From positions 3,953,356-4,017,355 of the forward strand of contig CM055072.1 of assembly GCA_029204045.2 (NCBI GenBank): a stretch of 64,000 nt of DNA, given 5' to 3'. Shown here piece by piece: positions 9,378 to 21,349 of this stretch. Position 1 is the stretch's first letter; each line of letters opens with the position of its first letter. The position numbers and the translations under genes are program-made. Source of the DNA: Tillandsia leiboldiana. Taxonomy: Eukaryota > Streptophyta > Magnoliopsida > Poales > Bromeliaceae. The notes under the pieces are model-generated. The model was not told the DNA's origin and did not search any database. It saw nothing but the letters and a program-made list of their open reading frames with translations.

Positions 9378-10547
9378 GTGAAAGTACCATGATGCCTTTG
9401 CGGTTGATGGTCGCATTATTTTTCCCCGCTGCTTGATCCTTGTTAGCGTTGTTATGGTGGAGGATGGTCTGAGCAAGCTGAGGCACGTAGTGTCCGGCGT
9501 AGCTCTCACCAGCGATGAAGAAATCTCAGTCCTTGTACTCGGGAAATCTTTCCTTCCAGTTGATAAGGAAGGCGTAGGCATCCTCAGCGGTCCGCCGATC
9601 ACCGCTCCGTTCATAGTCGTCGCTGGTATTCGAATAGGAGAAGCCTACTCCTACCACGCTCTCCAGGAACAGCACATTGGCCACTGTTATATACGCGTAC
9701 GTATATTTCAGAATGATATTTTTAATATTTCAATACTCCTGCTCTCTCATATGATGTGAAATAATTCAGGAGAGATGATGAATAATTATTATAGTATTTA
9801 TACAGGTACGAACCTTTATTCCATGCGAATGGGTTCCGGTACAGCGTCTTCCCGTCGCTCATCACACGAAAGGGGCCGAGCTCCTCCATGGTGCCGAATC
9901 CAATCGAAGAACATCTGGGCCCTTAATTTATTGAATCATGCGAAAAATAGATTAATTCCCAGCCATATCTGCCGGCGGTTTAATTATAAAATAAAATTCA
10001 ATTCTCAACAAATTACTAACAGAGATATCGATGGATGGATGGATCCGATCGATGGAAGCGGATCTGATTAAAATAGCTGACCTCCGTTGAGCCAGAGAAG
10101 GAGAGGCCTGGAAGAAGGATTGTTGCTGCGGGCTGCCTCGGCAAAGTAGTAAAAGAGAGCTCGTCCGTGCTCCGCGTCGACCGTGACGTAGCCCCCGTAC
10201 TGATCAAAATCCACAGAATTGTTACTTTGAGGTTGGCCAGGCAACGCAGCGATCTTGTCGCCCTCCTTCAACCCGTCTTGCGGATGCAAGAATATCTTCT
10301 TCGACGCCGACAAAACACCGTGGTCTACTGCAGCTGCCGCCGCCGCCGCGGTGGTCGCGACATCGTGAGGACGCTTCTCCTGCAGCTGCTGCCTCAGCTT
10401 ATAATTGGCAGCGTTGAAGATGAGCTTGTCGAGGGCTTCTGCCTGCCTCGTAGCCACGTCCCTACTCTCCGCTCTTCTCGCCGCCATTCCCACGAGCTGC
10501 CACGCTACCAAGCACAAGAGACCTAAATAATTTCGCGTCATCGTCAT
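8688..10547 (-). pseudogene. Serine carboxypeptidase-like (SCPL) pseudogene, 3' half missing
   Basis: Intact relatives are secreted or vacuolar alpha/beta-hydrolases that trim peptides or act as acyltransferases. Five exons join in frame with GT-AG introns: 10547-10082, 9921-9814, 9683-9388, 9220-8954 and 8806-8688. The product has a hydrophobic signal-like N-terminus (LGLLCLVAW), then the family blocks DKIAALPGQP, GYVTV, LLLWLNGG, GFGTMEELGPF, FLES, GFSYSNT, the nucleophile motif GESYAG and INDETDT. Decay is clear. A TGA stop (9526-9528) falls just before DFFIAGESYAG, NGGPGCSS has become NGGPRCSS and ESPAGVG has become ESVVGVG. The exons that carry the catalytic Asp and His are absent. The exon 4 donor (TCG|GTTTGT) is the least certain junction. 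A solo LTR lies 37 bp upstream of the ATG. Confidence 0.88.
9302..9370. repeat. (TA)n microsatellite in SCPL intron 3
   Basis: About 34 TA units lie within the intron between exon 3 (ending 9388) and exon 4 (starting 9220). They produce spurious Tyr-Ile frames on both strands. Confidence 0.95.
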
Positions 10548-10584
10548 CGATCTCTCGTTAATTCCTACGTACTCTATGCATCAG

Positions 10585-13500
10585 TGTCACGCCCCGAGTT
10601 CGAAAAACAGCGTCTAAATTTTTTTTTTTTTTTTTTTTTTCCAATCACAGTTTAAAAGCAAGCCGCGACATGACAGACCGCCACATATATAAAAAATTCT
10701 CAATCCTTCTTGGAATTGAGTCTTTTCTATATATGCACGGCTAAGCTCTTACAGCAATACCAGAGTAGTCTAAACTACGTACTTCTACAAAAGATAAAAC
10801 GATTAAACAATTACAATAGATTTAATACATCAATTTTACATAAATTGTGGAAGCAATAAAAGTTAACGGCTGCCAAGGGTCGTTTGCTATCACGGAACCT
10901 CACCAACAGGTCCCGACATCCCAGCATCCGACCTACCTGAAAAATGGTCACCTAGGGGGTGTGAGATACACTGTACATGTATCCCAGTGGGCTCGACGAG
11001 CCGAGAAATAGCAACTCGTACCTACTGGCATACAGTAACTAGCGGATAGTAAAATATCATTAGGTAGAGCAGATATATTTGAATCTGTAATTAAAAGCAA
11101 ACTTACACAATCTCTGAGCAAGCATAGGTTGATAACTATAACAGGAAAAAGAACTGAGTAAAATGGAGAATGATAAAAGCAGGTTATACATGCAACATGT
11201 GCACCAATGAGCAAGCTAAACAGGCAAAATATATCAATGATAGAATCAGCAAATACCCAATCAAAAGCCACCATATTGGTCAATAAGACCTCAGGGAAAT
11301 ACGTCGAACCTGGCATCAAACAAAAGCATGCTGATATAGATTCTGATCAAAACTGAGCAAGCACTGGGTAATTATAAGAGTATGATGTAAAGTATATTAA
11401 ACATGCAATTTATGCATCAATGAAAGAACAAGCAAGTACCTCATCAAAAGCCATCATATTGGTCATTAGGACCTCAGGGAAACCTCGCCGAACCTGGCAC
11501 CAACCTGGCTGACATACTCCAGTGCCCTCGGCACCAACCTGGGAGTCACGGGTCGTATACCAGACCACTTTACTGGTAAAGAACATCCTCACGGGACGCG
11601 ACTCCGCCGATGTTCGTGAAGTACAGCAGTGCGGGCGGTCAATCATGCGAATGCTCAAGCTCACGGTCCACAGACCGGGTAATCATCAACCAGCCGGGAA
11701 ATCCAAACAGGGATGCAATGCAGAATAGCCAACTGAATCTCATCATATGCAGAATATAATCAACAACTACTATAACATAGATCAGGATATACTGATAATA
11801 AATAAGGTGTGCAAACTAGCTAATGACCAAGCAGGCATGGCAATGTCCAGAATAATATCATAATAACTGGAAGCAACTAAGATCAATCATGCAAGGCATC
11901 ATATAATCAGATAACTGATAAGGATCATAAATCAGACATATAGCAGGATAAAACTGATCAAAAGAAAGGCAGGCTCAAATATACGTCTAGGCTACAAGAA
12001 CAGGGGTCCAACCAATACCATACCCTAGAGGGACGAACTGATAAAGCCTGGACCGAAGATAAACCCACCTGTCGTTTGCAGGCGACTGAGTACGCTGACG
12101 GTATGCTCGAAGGCTAGAGCCGAACTGTTCCATCCCGAATCAAGAACACTGATCAGGGAAACTCTCACACTCAAACCACTGACTCTCTAACCACTAAATC
12201 TGGATCTTTTCCAGATTTACGCAACTCGTCGGAAATCCGTCGTTCGGCCCACTTTGGCCCGAACAATAACTTTAGATTTCTGAGACTAACGAAACCTGAC
12301 GTGCAGCCTCGGGATACTAAAACATTAATGTTTGTCAGTTAACATTTTGCTAGACACAACCTTTTAATCAAATGTTGGCATAATTACCAAAATGCCCCTC
12401 CCGAAAATTTCATTTGGATTTTCGGGAGACACGGGCTTTGACTCTTTGCCGCTGGCTCAACCAGATTCTACTGGGACTCAACAGACAGCTAAGCGGAACC
12501 GCCGCAATTGCCCGAATTGCGCGATTGCCACCCGGGGCGCCGTTAAATCGACGATTTTGCCAATTTACGGACCGATAACCAATTTCCGCTCAACGAGAGC
12601 CAACGGATCCCTAACAAAAAGCTTAAAGATTATATACACACTGCCCGAGACAGCACGTGAGGCTACAATTGCGTTTTGACCCCTAGGGTTTCCAGAAATC
12701 ACACTTTTATAGCAATTTGAGAGCCGTTTTCGCTCGTTCTAACTATCGGAGCGTCATTTTAACGAACCGTCACCTCCAGTAGGTGACCCTCGATTTGCTG
12801 AACACCGTGCTCACCACTTGGCAGCAGCACGAATCCCGAGAAAAACTTCAGGCCATGACTTACTATACTAACATAGGCTTTAATTCATTTTTAATTCTTC
12901 GGCTCAACCAAATTCAAATTTAAGGTAAGCATCGCGTCCAATGACCCCAAAATAGCGAGGAGCTCACTGTCGCGACTTCGCAAAGTGCCCCAAACAGACC
13001 CTAAGCCAACCAACCAAACATAAAGCTCTATAATGCCAAATCTTTAAACCTACTTGTGCAAATTCTAAATAAATTGGAGCATTCATCTCTGGACAGTTCC
13101 AGGACACAGGGGTTTGCCATTTTGCAGTCCAAAAGCTGCTGGATCAAAGAGATCCAACCCACATGCTCTACTCTTTACAACATTGATCCACACAAAACCA
13201 CACAGCCCAAGAATCGGATCTGAAGTGAGCATCAAGCTCAGGGGAGTGTGTGGAGACTACCGGTACTTTTCTGGATACTAAATAGTTGCTTATACAAAAT
13301 TCGGTTCATTGGAGCATTCTAACAATCACTCACTTTTGCTTAACATGCTAACAACCCAATCTTATGCTACAACTTTGTAACCGTGGGTTCTGGGAGCTTC
13401 TTACATGGATGAAAAGTTGCTCCAGGGTTGTAGGAGCATTCCCAGCAAGTCTGGGCTCAACCTGCACTCTCGGTTGGCCGTGGGCATGGTGACAAAACAT

Positions 13501-15316
13501 GAAGAAAATGAGCTCGGATGCCCATTAATGGTGATTTTTCACCACTGGGTTCTGGGCCTTTCCCAACAGCACCAAAAGGTGCTTCTCATCCCTGCTAAGC
13601 TATCCGGACCCGTGCCCGGCGACAGGACACGGCGGCGGCGGCGGCGAAGCAAGCTCGGCCAAGCTTCCCAATGGCCATTAATGGCAACTCCCCAACCAGA
13701 GGGTTTTAGGTGCAATGGATAGCACCACTAGCTTCCTAGCAAGCTTTTAGGAAGGTCTGGGCTTGACCCCGCCGTCGGCGGTCGCTGGATGGCCGGCCGC
13801 CATTAACGAGCTCGAACTCGAGCCATTCATGGCAGCCACATTTTCGGGCTGCATGGATGCCATGCAAAGGCATGGATGGATTCCTCTCACTCCCAGGAAG
13901 TTTTCAGGCCATGTTCCCGGCGACGAGGAGCGACGCCGGCGCCAGAGCAACCAGCTCGGCCGCGGCCTTCTTTTCCCGAAACTAGGGCAGGCGGCTGCGG
14001 TGTCCACAGTGCACCAAACCACCCCAATTTTGGTGGAGGGCAAGAGCATGACCAGAGGAAGAAGACTACCATTTTAGTTTTTGTCCTTAGCCGCCCGGAG
14101 TGAAGAGAAGTCGAGGCAGAGCAACGCGGCTTTTCCGGCGGTGCAACTTCACCGCCGGCACACAACCATGCATGGAGGTTCGGGGCTTGGCGTGGAGCAT
14201 CCTTAGAACCTACAGAGACCACTTCCAAAGGTCTCGACCTCTAAAACTCAAAGGATGAAAAGGGCTTACCTCGCCGGAGTTGGGGAAGAAAGGATGTAGC
14301 CGGTTAATCTCCCCGGCGATGCGCGGCAGCGGCTTCACTTCCACGAAGCTCCTAGGATGCAGAGGAAGTCGCCAACAAGCTTTTGGAGAGGTTGGGTTGC
14401 CAGAGGTGTGGGTGCTCGCAACCTTCACCCAAGCTCGGCCAAATCAACGGTGGAGTGGCTCCTCGGCAACCCCAGACCTTCCTCGCCGGTTTCCACGCCT
14501 TTTGTGGTTTGAGAGGAGCACGAGGAGTCAGTTAAACCCCTCGTATCCCCCCCCCATAGGCTAGCCCAAGAGTCACCCGAAATAAGTATGATTTTACGCA
14601 AATCGCGGTTTGGTCCCTGCATGTTTAACCTCCAGCCACTGATCCCTACTGTAGGTCACAATTGCACCCAACACCCTCTCCAAGAAACTTCATTCAATTT
14701 GGTACATGAAATATTAGCCTTTTTGCAAAAATACCCATTTTTCAGTGTATTTCACGCTTTTCGAGGCACTCGAGTCACCGAAACTGATAACGAACTTTGC
14801 CACGGCGTCCGGCTCGTCGAGACCTTTCAAATAGTGCATTTGTATGTTTGATTCAGTGCTCGAATAAATTCTCGGGCCATAAAGTTCTATGAGGTATACT
14901 GCATTGCACGCATTTTGATGCACCAGAGTCGCCAAACGTGAATTTCGTCAGTGCCATTGCGTTCAGAACGTCGAAATTAGCTAGAAACAACTATTCATAC
15001 TGCTATATTTAAGCTTCAACCGATCGAGAGGGGACTGGAATTCAAGGTTACTATTCACACTTAAGTTGTGGGCCCCATTTTTCGCTGGTGATTTTGCGGA
15101 AGATCCGACCGTCGAATCGAAAACTTGTGAATATCAATCTTTCATGTTTCGACGAGACGGTCGCACTGGTGATTCAGATTTTTAAGATCAGACTCCGATC
15201 AAAAATTGATATTTTTAAACCATAATTGTACTACTAATAATCTATTTTTATCATTTAAATAATTCAAAAAATTATTTAAATTTAGATTTAAAATTTTAAA
15301 TATCACGGTTACTACA
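10585..15316 (-). mobile_element. Solo LTR, 4.7 kb, inserted in the SCPL 5' leader
   Basis: It begins TGTCACGCCCCGAGTTCG and ends GGTTACTACA, so on the minus strand it runs TGTAGTAACC…GGGGCGTGACA with TG…CA ends. It is flanked by a perfect 5-bp duplication, ATCAG (10580-10584 and 15317-15321). No primer site, polypurine tract or coding region is present, hence a solo LTR. Its minus strand matches the LTR at 16028-20439 in many blocks, for example GTCTCGTCGAAACATGAAAG and AATTTCGACG, but it is diverged. A T-run (about 10620-10640) sits near its transcript end. Small open frames inside it are not conserved. Confidence 0.9.
11200..11505. repeat. Direct duplication inside the solo LTR (period about 175-180 bp)
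   Basis: TCAAAAGCCACCATATTGGT near 11268 recurs as TCAAAAGCCATCATATTGGT near 11442, each followed by a GACCTCAGGGAAA block and CGAACCTGGCA. The spacing indicates a diverged tandem duplication. Confidence 0.75.
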
Positions 15317-16027
15317 ATCAGTTCTCTTTGTGCTCTCCCCGGCACTCAAAAGAACTCTTCTTGCTATATAATACGGTGAAGAGGAGGCCACATACACAGC
15401 TAGTGACAGCGCCTTATTTCTTTCTTAATTATATGTGAATTGAAAAATCCTAAACGCTGTTTTCACTGAGTGGTCCGTCTTTCACCATTCGTTCCGTAAG
15501 ATATAATTATTGATCACTACGAAAATGATTTTAAAATGTAATTAAATTAAATTTTTAAATAATTCAAATATTTTAAATCAATTACAGTAGTGATATTTGT
15601 TGATTCCAATTTTTTAATTATCAGAATTTTGATAAGACAGACATAAATGCTAGTTGTACATTTTTTATGGAGTATATATTTCACATCCAACCGATCTAAT
15701 GGGTAGGGTGTGGTGGTTACTTCACAATTTGTGAAATGACCTTTTCATTCTTAAATGAATGAGTATAAGATGTATATTTTTTTTGTGGAGTGTATATATA
15801 ATATTGTCCTTAAATAAAAAATAAGCACTACTGGACATGATCTTAGGCATTTGAAATTTTTCGGTATCAATTTTTTTAAAAAAAATCATCATTGCAAAAA
15901 GAACAGTCAAAATCCAAGAATTTTTTTAAAAAATAGTATTTAATAGTAAAATTTGTGATTAGGTTGGGATGGTGTACCTTGACGCGGATAGCTAAAAAGA
16001 AAATTTATTAATAGCACCGAAGGCTAA
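15317..16027. other. Displaced upstream region of the SCPL gene
   Basis: This host sequence lies between two giant LTRs. Its first about 100 bp, read on the minus strand, were directly upstream of the SCPL start before the solo LTR inserted. The rest is AT-rich with no gene. Confidence 0.6.
15364..15373 (-). promoter_or_regulatory. Probable SCPL TATA box, now 4.8 kb from the ATG
   Basis: The minus strand reads TATTATATAG. If the solo LTR and one ATCAG copy are removed, this motif falls about 80 bp upstream of the SCPL start codon at 10547, a normal plant distance. This is inference from spacing; no transcript data are available. Confidence 0.55.
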
Positions 16028-19000
16028 TGTAAGATTCGTAAAATTTAAATTCGAAACAAATAAAAGAAAAGAATGGAGTCAAGATGACTCAGAATTAGAA
16101 GAGCACAAATAGCGTAATTGACCTTTTTCTACTGTGTAAATTGCACAGTTTACGAGACAGAAATATTGCCTTTCAAATCCGAGCCAAATCTCGAAAATCC
16201 GAGATGACCATTGCGATCGTCTCGTCGAAACATGAAAGGTTCATATTCACTTGTCGACGATCGGACGGTCGGATCTTTCGTAAAACCGCGAAGAAGAAGC
16301 GGGTCCCACAACTTAAATTGTGAATAGTTACCCCTATTTTAAATCCCCTTTTGACCTCTAACGGCCGTTTCGCCGTCTAGACCCCGAACCTAGCAACATG
16401 AGTAGTCGATTCTAACTAATTTCGACGCTCTGAACGCAATGGCGCTGTCGGATTTCGCGTTTGGCGATCCAGGTGCATCGAAGTGCGTGCGCCAATCCGC
16501 AACCTAATAGAACATTATGGCCCGAGATTTTATTTAAACACCAAATTAGTCGAGCAAAGGCTCTACTTGACAGGTCTCGACGAGCCGGACGTCGTGACGA
16601 AATTTGTTTCGCAATTTGACGAGCCGTTGTCTCGAAATGCGTGAAAAGCACCGAAAAAGAGGGTATTTTGGATAAAACTTTAAATTTGGTGGACCAAAAA
16701 AAATTAAAAGGCATTTAGGATAAGGTCCTGTCAGCCTAAGCTACCCACAGGAGGGACCTAAGGGCTTAGGGTTTATTGTGTGGGAGTTTTTTTTTGAAAG
16801 TTTGCAAAATAATGCAAAAGATCTCGGGAGGCAGTTGGGGCTTCATCGTGGGTGGTTACACGAGGAGGGCTTTTGAAATTTCAAACTCCCAAGAGTATTC
16901 CTCATAACCCCGGGTACCGTGGAGGTCGTGGACACAACCTTTTGGAGGAAACCGAGAGAGAGAGAGAGAGAGGAAGGAGAAGTTTGGAACCAAACCTTTC
17001 CAAAGTGGGATCTGGAGTTCCTGAGGTGTTTCCCTGTACCTGAGGATCTTCTGGGTGCTTGCCGAGGTCGCGCGAAGAAGGAGAAGTGATTCCGGCTTCT
17101 TCCTCATCTTCACCAACTCCGGCAAGGTGAGTTCCTTTAAACCAATGGTTCTCTGCACCCCGGATCCTTAGCAGTAGCCTAATTAGGACCTAGGCATGCC
17201 TCGCGCCAAGCCCCGAGCCCCCATGCACGTTGGTTGGCCGGCGGGGGAAAACTATTGCCGGAAACCTAGATATTGCTCCGCCTCTTTACAGCCCCGCAAC
17301 CGATGGACCAAAAAGGCTCAAACTTGGTAGGTAGTAACTGTATGACCCATAGATTAATTCTGCAAAGTTTGAACCAAGATGGATAAGTATTTAGAGAGAA
17401 AATCGAAACCCTAAATTTCGGGTTTTATGTACTTCGGCCGAGCTCTTTGCTCCGGCGCCGACGAGCCACCCCACCGCCGGCCACCTACCCAGAACACTTG
17501 CTGGGACCAAGGGGATCCCAGCCATGCTATTGCATGGCTTCCATGCAGCTTGAAATCCAAGGTGCCATGGATAACCCGAAAATGGACCAAAACGCGGCTG
17601 CCGGCGCTCCGGCCAACTCCGGCCTGGGAGAGTTGGTCGGGAAGCTTCGTGTGAACCAGAGGAACAACTGCATCCAAGTTGGAAGGCTTCATATGGCCTC
17701 TAGAAAATTTCGCCATTAATGGGTTGAAGCTCCAAACCGAGCTTTGCTCCCCGCTGCCGCCGCCGCACCCCGTCGCCGGGCACGGGTTCAGGTAAGTTTG
17801 GGATGTGTTTTAGCATCAAATTGTGCAAATGGTATGATCCCAGACCCCTTGGTTGAGTGGTCACAAATTTCTATGATAAACACATCATCTTCTTCCCCGA
17901 GCTCCGGCCAACCGTGGGTTTGGGCTTGCTCCAAGTTGCTGGAAAAGCTCCTGCAATTTGGAGGAGCATTTCCCTCCAAGAAATGTTGGCCCAGGTGCTG
18001 TGGTTGCAGAGAACAAATCCAAGCTTGGGCTATGTGAATGTTGTATATTTTGTGCCCTTAAGGTGTTTGTGGAAATGCCTGAATGAAGAAAAAATTGGAA
18101 TTTGGGTTTGATGTAAAAATGAAAAACGCTCCAAATGATCCCCTGAGCTCGATGCTCACTTCAGATCAAGTAAGATCTGTGTGGAATAGTGTTTGGGGCA
18201 TTGTGTATGTTGTTAGTAAGAAAGATGTTGGATCTTGTTGATCCATCAATGCAGGGCTGCAAATAGGGCAAGCCCTGTGTTTTTTAAGGCATTTTGAACA
18301 TATACCTAAAGCAGATTTTAGAGTGGATTAATAAAAATTAAGTTATAGTGAAATCAACCTCTAAGTGAATAGTTTAGCCCAAAGTTGATTCCGCGCTGTT
18401 TGCAAAGCCGCGACAGTGAGCTCCTGGCTAATTTGGGGTCACTGAACGCGATGCTCGCGTTTAATTTAAGTTTTGATCAGCCGCAGAAACAAAAATGCAA
18501 TTAGGCTATGTTAGAATGGTATTTTATGGCCCGAAATTTTCCTCGGGTTTCGTGCTGCCGCAAATGTGTGAACACGGTGTTCAGCAAGTTAAAAGTCACC
18601 TACTGGAACTAACGGATCGTGAAAATGAGTTTCCAGTTGAAAGAACGAGCGAAAACAGTGCTCAAAAGTCACTAAAAGTGCGATTTTCGGAAACTCTAGG
18701 GGTCTAAATGCAAAAATGACATTGTATAAAGTTAAAAACAGTATGTTGGTCTAGATGTTGTCGTTAAACATTGTTAAAAGATTTAAGTTGATTGGGATAG
18801 TTTAGGTTAAGTTAGAATTAAACTAAGTTCCTGAACTATGTTTGATTCAGGTTGATTCAGTTGACTCTGGTTCTGAGCATACAGTCGATTTGGTTTAGTC
18901 GCCTGCGATTTATCAGGTGGGTTACTTTCGATCCAGGCTTTAGCTTTTTGGCGCTCTGGTTGCTTTAGTCCAGTCGGACACCTGTTTTTGACTAGCCTGC

Positions 19001-20353
19001 TGATTACACCGATACGACCTATGATGACTGCATATATATCACATGATCTCCTGATAGACATTGATTCTTTTAGACTCATCATATATACCTGCTGGTTTTA
19101 TCTAGATTAGCCTTGATGATTGTATTGACATGCCCTATGATTAGTCCTGATAGATCTTGATCTACGTGAGACATACCATATGTACCTGTTTATCAGTTTT
19201 TATATTTCAGTACATAGATTTGCATGATCTGGTTATACATGTTGATTCCTGTCAGCCGATATATTGTTGATATTCCGATATGCATGATTGATCCTGATCG
19301 ATAGATGTTGACTGATGATTCCCTATTGGGATCTCGGCACGTTGCCGACTACCCGGTCACTAGACCGTGAGATTGATCATTACGACTTGCCACGCATCGC
19401 TGTACTTCACGAACATGGCCGGGGTAGTTCCCCGTGGAGATTGTTCTTTACCGGTAAAGTGGTCTAGAGGAAGGGCCCGTGAGCCCCAGATAGCACTTAT
19501 GGGTGCGGGGTTATGTCAGTCTGATAGGTGCAAGATAGTGGTATGAGCCTGAGGTCCCCGTGACCAATAATGGCATTGATTGGGTACTTGATATTCTTGT
19601 GATTGATGCATAGATTCTATATTTCCATGTTCTAGCATACTTTTCAGTACCTAATCCTGCTTTGTTATATTTGATTGATTCTGGTATTTTCCGTACCTGG
19701 ATATGCACAGTAGTACGATCATGATAGATTCGCTTATTATCTCATGTGGATTTCGTTTACAGGATTTTCGGATTTGTCAGTTATAGCTTGATTAGCATCA
19801 ATTATAGCACTCATTATGTACAGTCACTTGATTATGCTTCATGCCAGTTTATTTCACATACCAGCTTTTGATTGATGCCTGCCTATACAGTTACTCTGTA
19901 TCCTTATTTCAGTACCGGTTATTACTTGAATATTCATATTCAGCTTTACCCCTTGATCTATTACTATCCGCAGATTTTAGTACCCAGTAGGTACGATTAG
20001 CTATTTCTCGGCTCGTCGTGCCCACTGGGATACACTCCGGTGTGTCTCACACCCTCGGGTGACTGTTTTTCAGGTCGAGCGGGTGTTGGGATGTCGGGAC
20101 GAATTGGCGAGGTATCGATATAGAGGTTGACCCTGGACAGCCGAAAAGTTATGTATTAGATGTTTGAGAGAAAGAAAATTGTATTTCAATTGTAAAGTTT
20201 ACTTGTTGTTGTTGTGGTAGTACGTAGTTAATACTTTGATGTTGTTGCCAAGCTAGCCGTGCATATATAGAAAAGGCTCAATTCCATAGGGGATTGGGAC
20301 TCTTCTATATATGTGGCGGTCTGTCATTGCCCTGGCTGTTTTTGCAACTCTGA

Positions 20354-20408
<55 letters not shown>

Positions 20409-20439
20409 ATACACTGGTTTTTGAACTCGGGGTGTGACA
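16028..20439 (+). mobile_element. 5' LTR (4.4 kb) of a large-LTR retrotransposon derivative
   Basis: It starts TGTAAGATTCGTAAAATT and ends GAACTCGGGGTGTGACA, followed by a TGGTATCAGAG primer site at 20447. Its first 1.4 kb is repeated at 21350. The LTR is as long as those of LARD or Del/Tekay elements. It contains a (GA)n tract (about 16953-16972), a GC-rich stretch (17420-17790) and a T19-A34 block near its end (20354-20406). Predicted frames inside it are not conserved between copies. Confidence 0.85.
20354..20406. repeat. T19-A34 homopolymer palindrome in LTR
   Basis: A T-run is followed directly by an A-run, 33 bp before the LTR end. The related solo LTR has a single run (about 10620-10640) at the matching place. 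Confidence 0.9.
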
Positions 20440-21349
20440 GATTAGATGGTATCAGAGAAATAGGAATACGATGCCTAGGTTTGGCTAGGAACGAACCCTA
20501 GGATGACTTGTATTCGCGAGAGAGCACTGGGTTTTGGCATAACGGTTTAAAGCTTAGGTGTGTTTCGTGTTCGCGTTTTGGGGATCATTGTTAGTGCAGG
20601 GTTAGCCGCGGTTATGGTTTCGACCGTGGGCCTGATGTTTCAGTGGAGCCAGAGGGCTCAGATCAGTTACAGTACATGTGGTTGAAGGATTGACCACCGT
20701 TCTTGCCGTAATTGTCTAACTGTTGGCACAGTAGCAGATGACTGCTAGTACTGCACCAGCCCCACAGTTTGCCCAGAAGTTGAACAAATTGTTGATCCTT
20801 CAGTGTTCCCGTGTCATAATTCAGTGGCCTATGTGCCCGATGGTAAATCCTGAGTTGGGTAGGATTTAAATTTTGGCCTATGCGTAAATTCTAATAAGGT
20901 GTTGGTAAACATTAGAATATGGTTCTAGATTTTTGTGCATAGTCATGGTGGCATTCATGACCACAAGATGTAGTGATCCTTGGTAGAGGTTATGTCATCG
21001 GCATAGAGACTGTGATGAGAGGTATGTGATGTACTTTCAGATATGAGTTGTGTCCCCAACTAGTTGTTGGCGACAGATCTAGGGTATTTCGCCTTTCTTT
21101 TGGTAAACACGTTGGCTGCAGACAACGTACTGTCGAAAGAACTGAGGAAATACTCTGCCCTGTAATGGGGAGTATCAGATTGGGTCTAAAAGAGTAGCCT
21201 GAGAGTTGCCGATATTTTGTGACTGATTGTCACTACTGCGAACCTGTTAGATGCTTAATAGTCGCTTAGTTAAGTTTAAGCTTCGGGAACAAAACTTTTT
21301 TTTTAAGTTGTAAGTTTCGGGGACGGAACTTCTTTTAAGTTGTAAGTGA
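20440..21349 (+). mobile_element. Internal domain of large-LTR element (non-coding, 0.9 kb)
   Basis: It opens with the primer site TGGTATCAGAG (20447-20457) and closes with a segment like gypsy 3' ends: TTTCGGGGACGGAACTTC, then CTTTTAAG and the LTR start. No gag or pol motif is visible in any frame. A piece TTGGCTGCAGACAACGT near 21112 matches the untranslated leader of gypsy element C (38323-38340), so the interior derives from a gypsy leader. Confidence 0.75.

Noticed and set aside
8944..9614. Long plus- and minus-strand frames ending in Tyr-Ile repeats
   Set aside because: They cross the (TA)n tract of SCPL intron 3; the real coding signal there is exons 3 and 4 on the minus strand.
13405..14622. 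Clustered 70-113 codon frames on both strands in the solo LTR
   Set aside because: There is a GC-rich tract inside the LTR. The homologous part of the 16028-20439 LTR does not keep these frames.
20313..20501. A 62-codon frame with poly-Phe and poly-Lys
   Set aside because: It crosses the T19-A34 homopolymer block and the LTR end.
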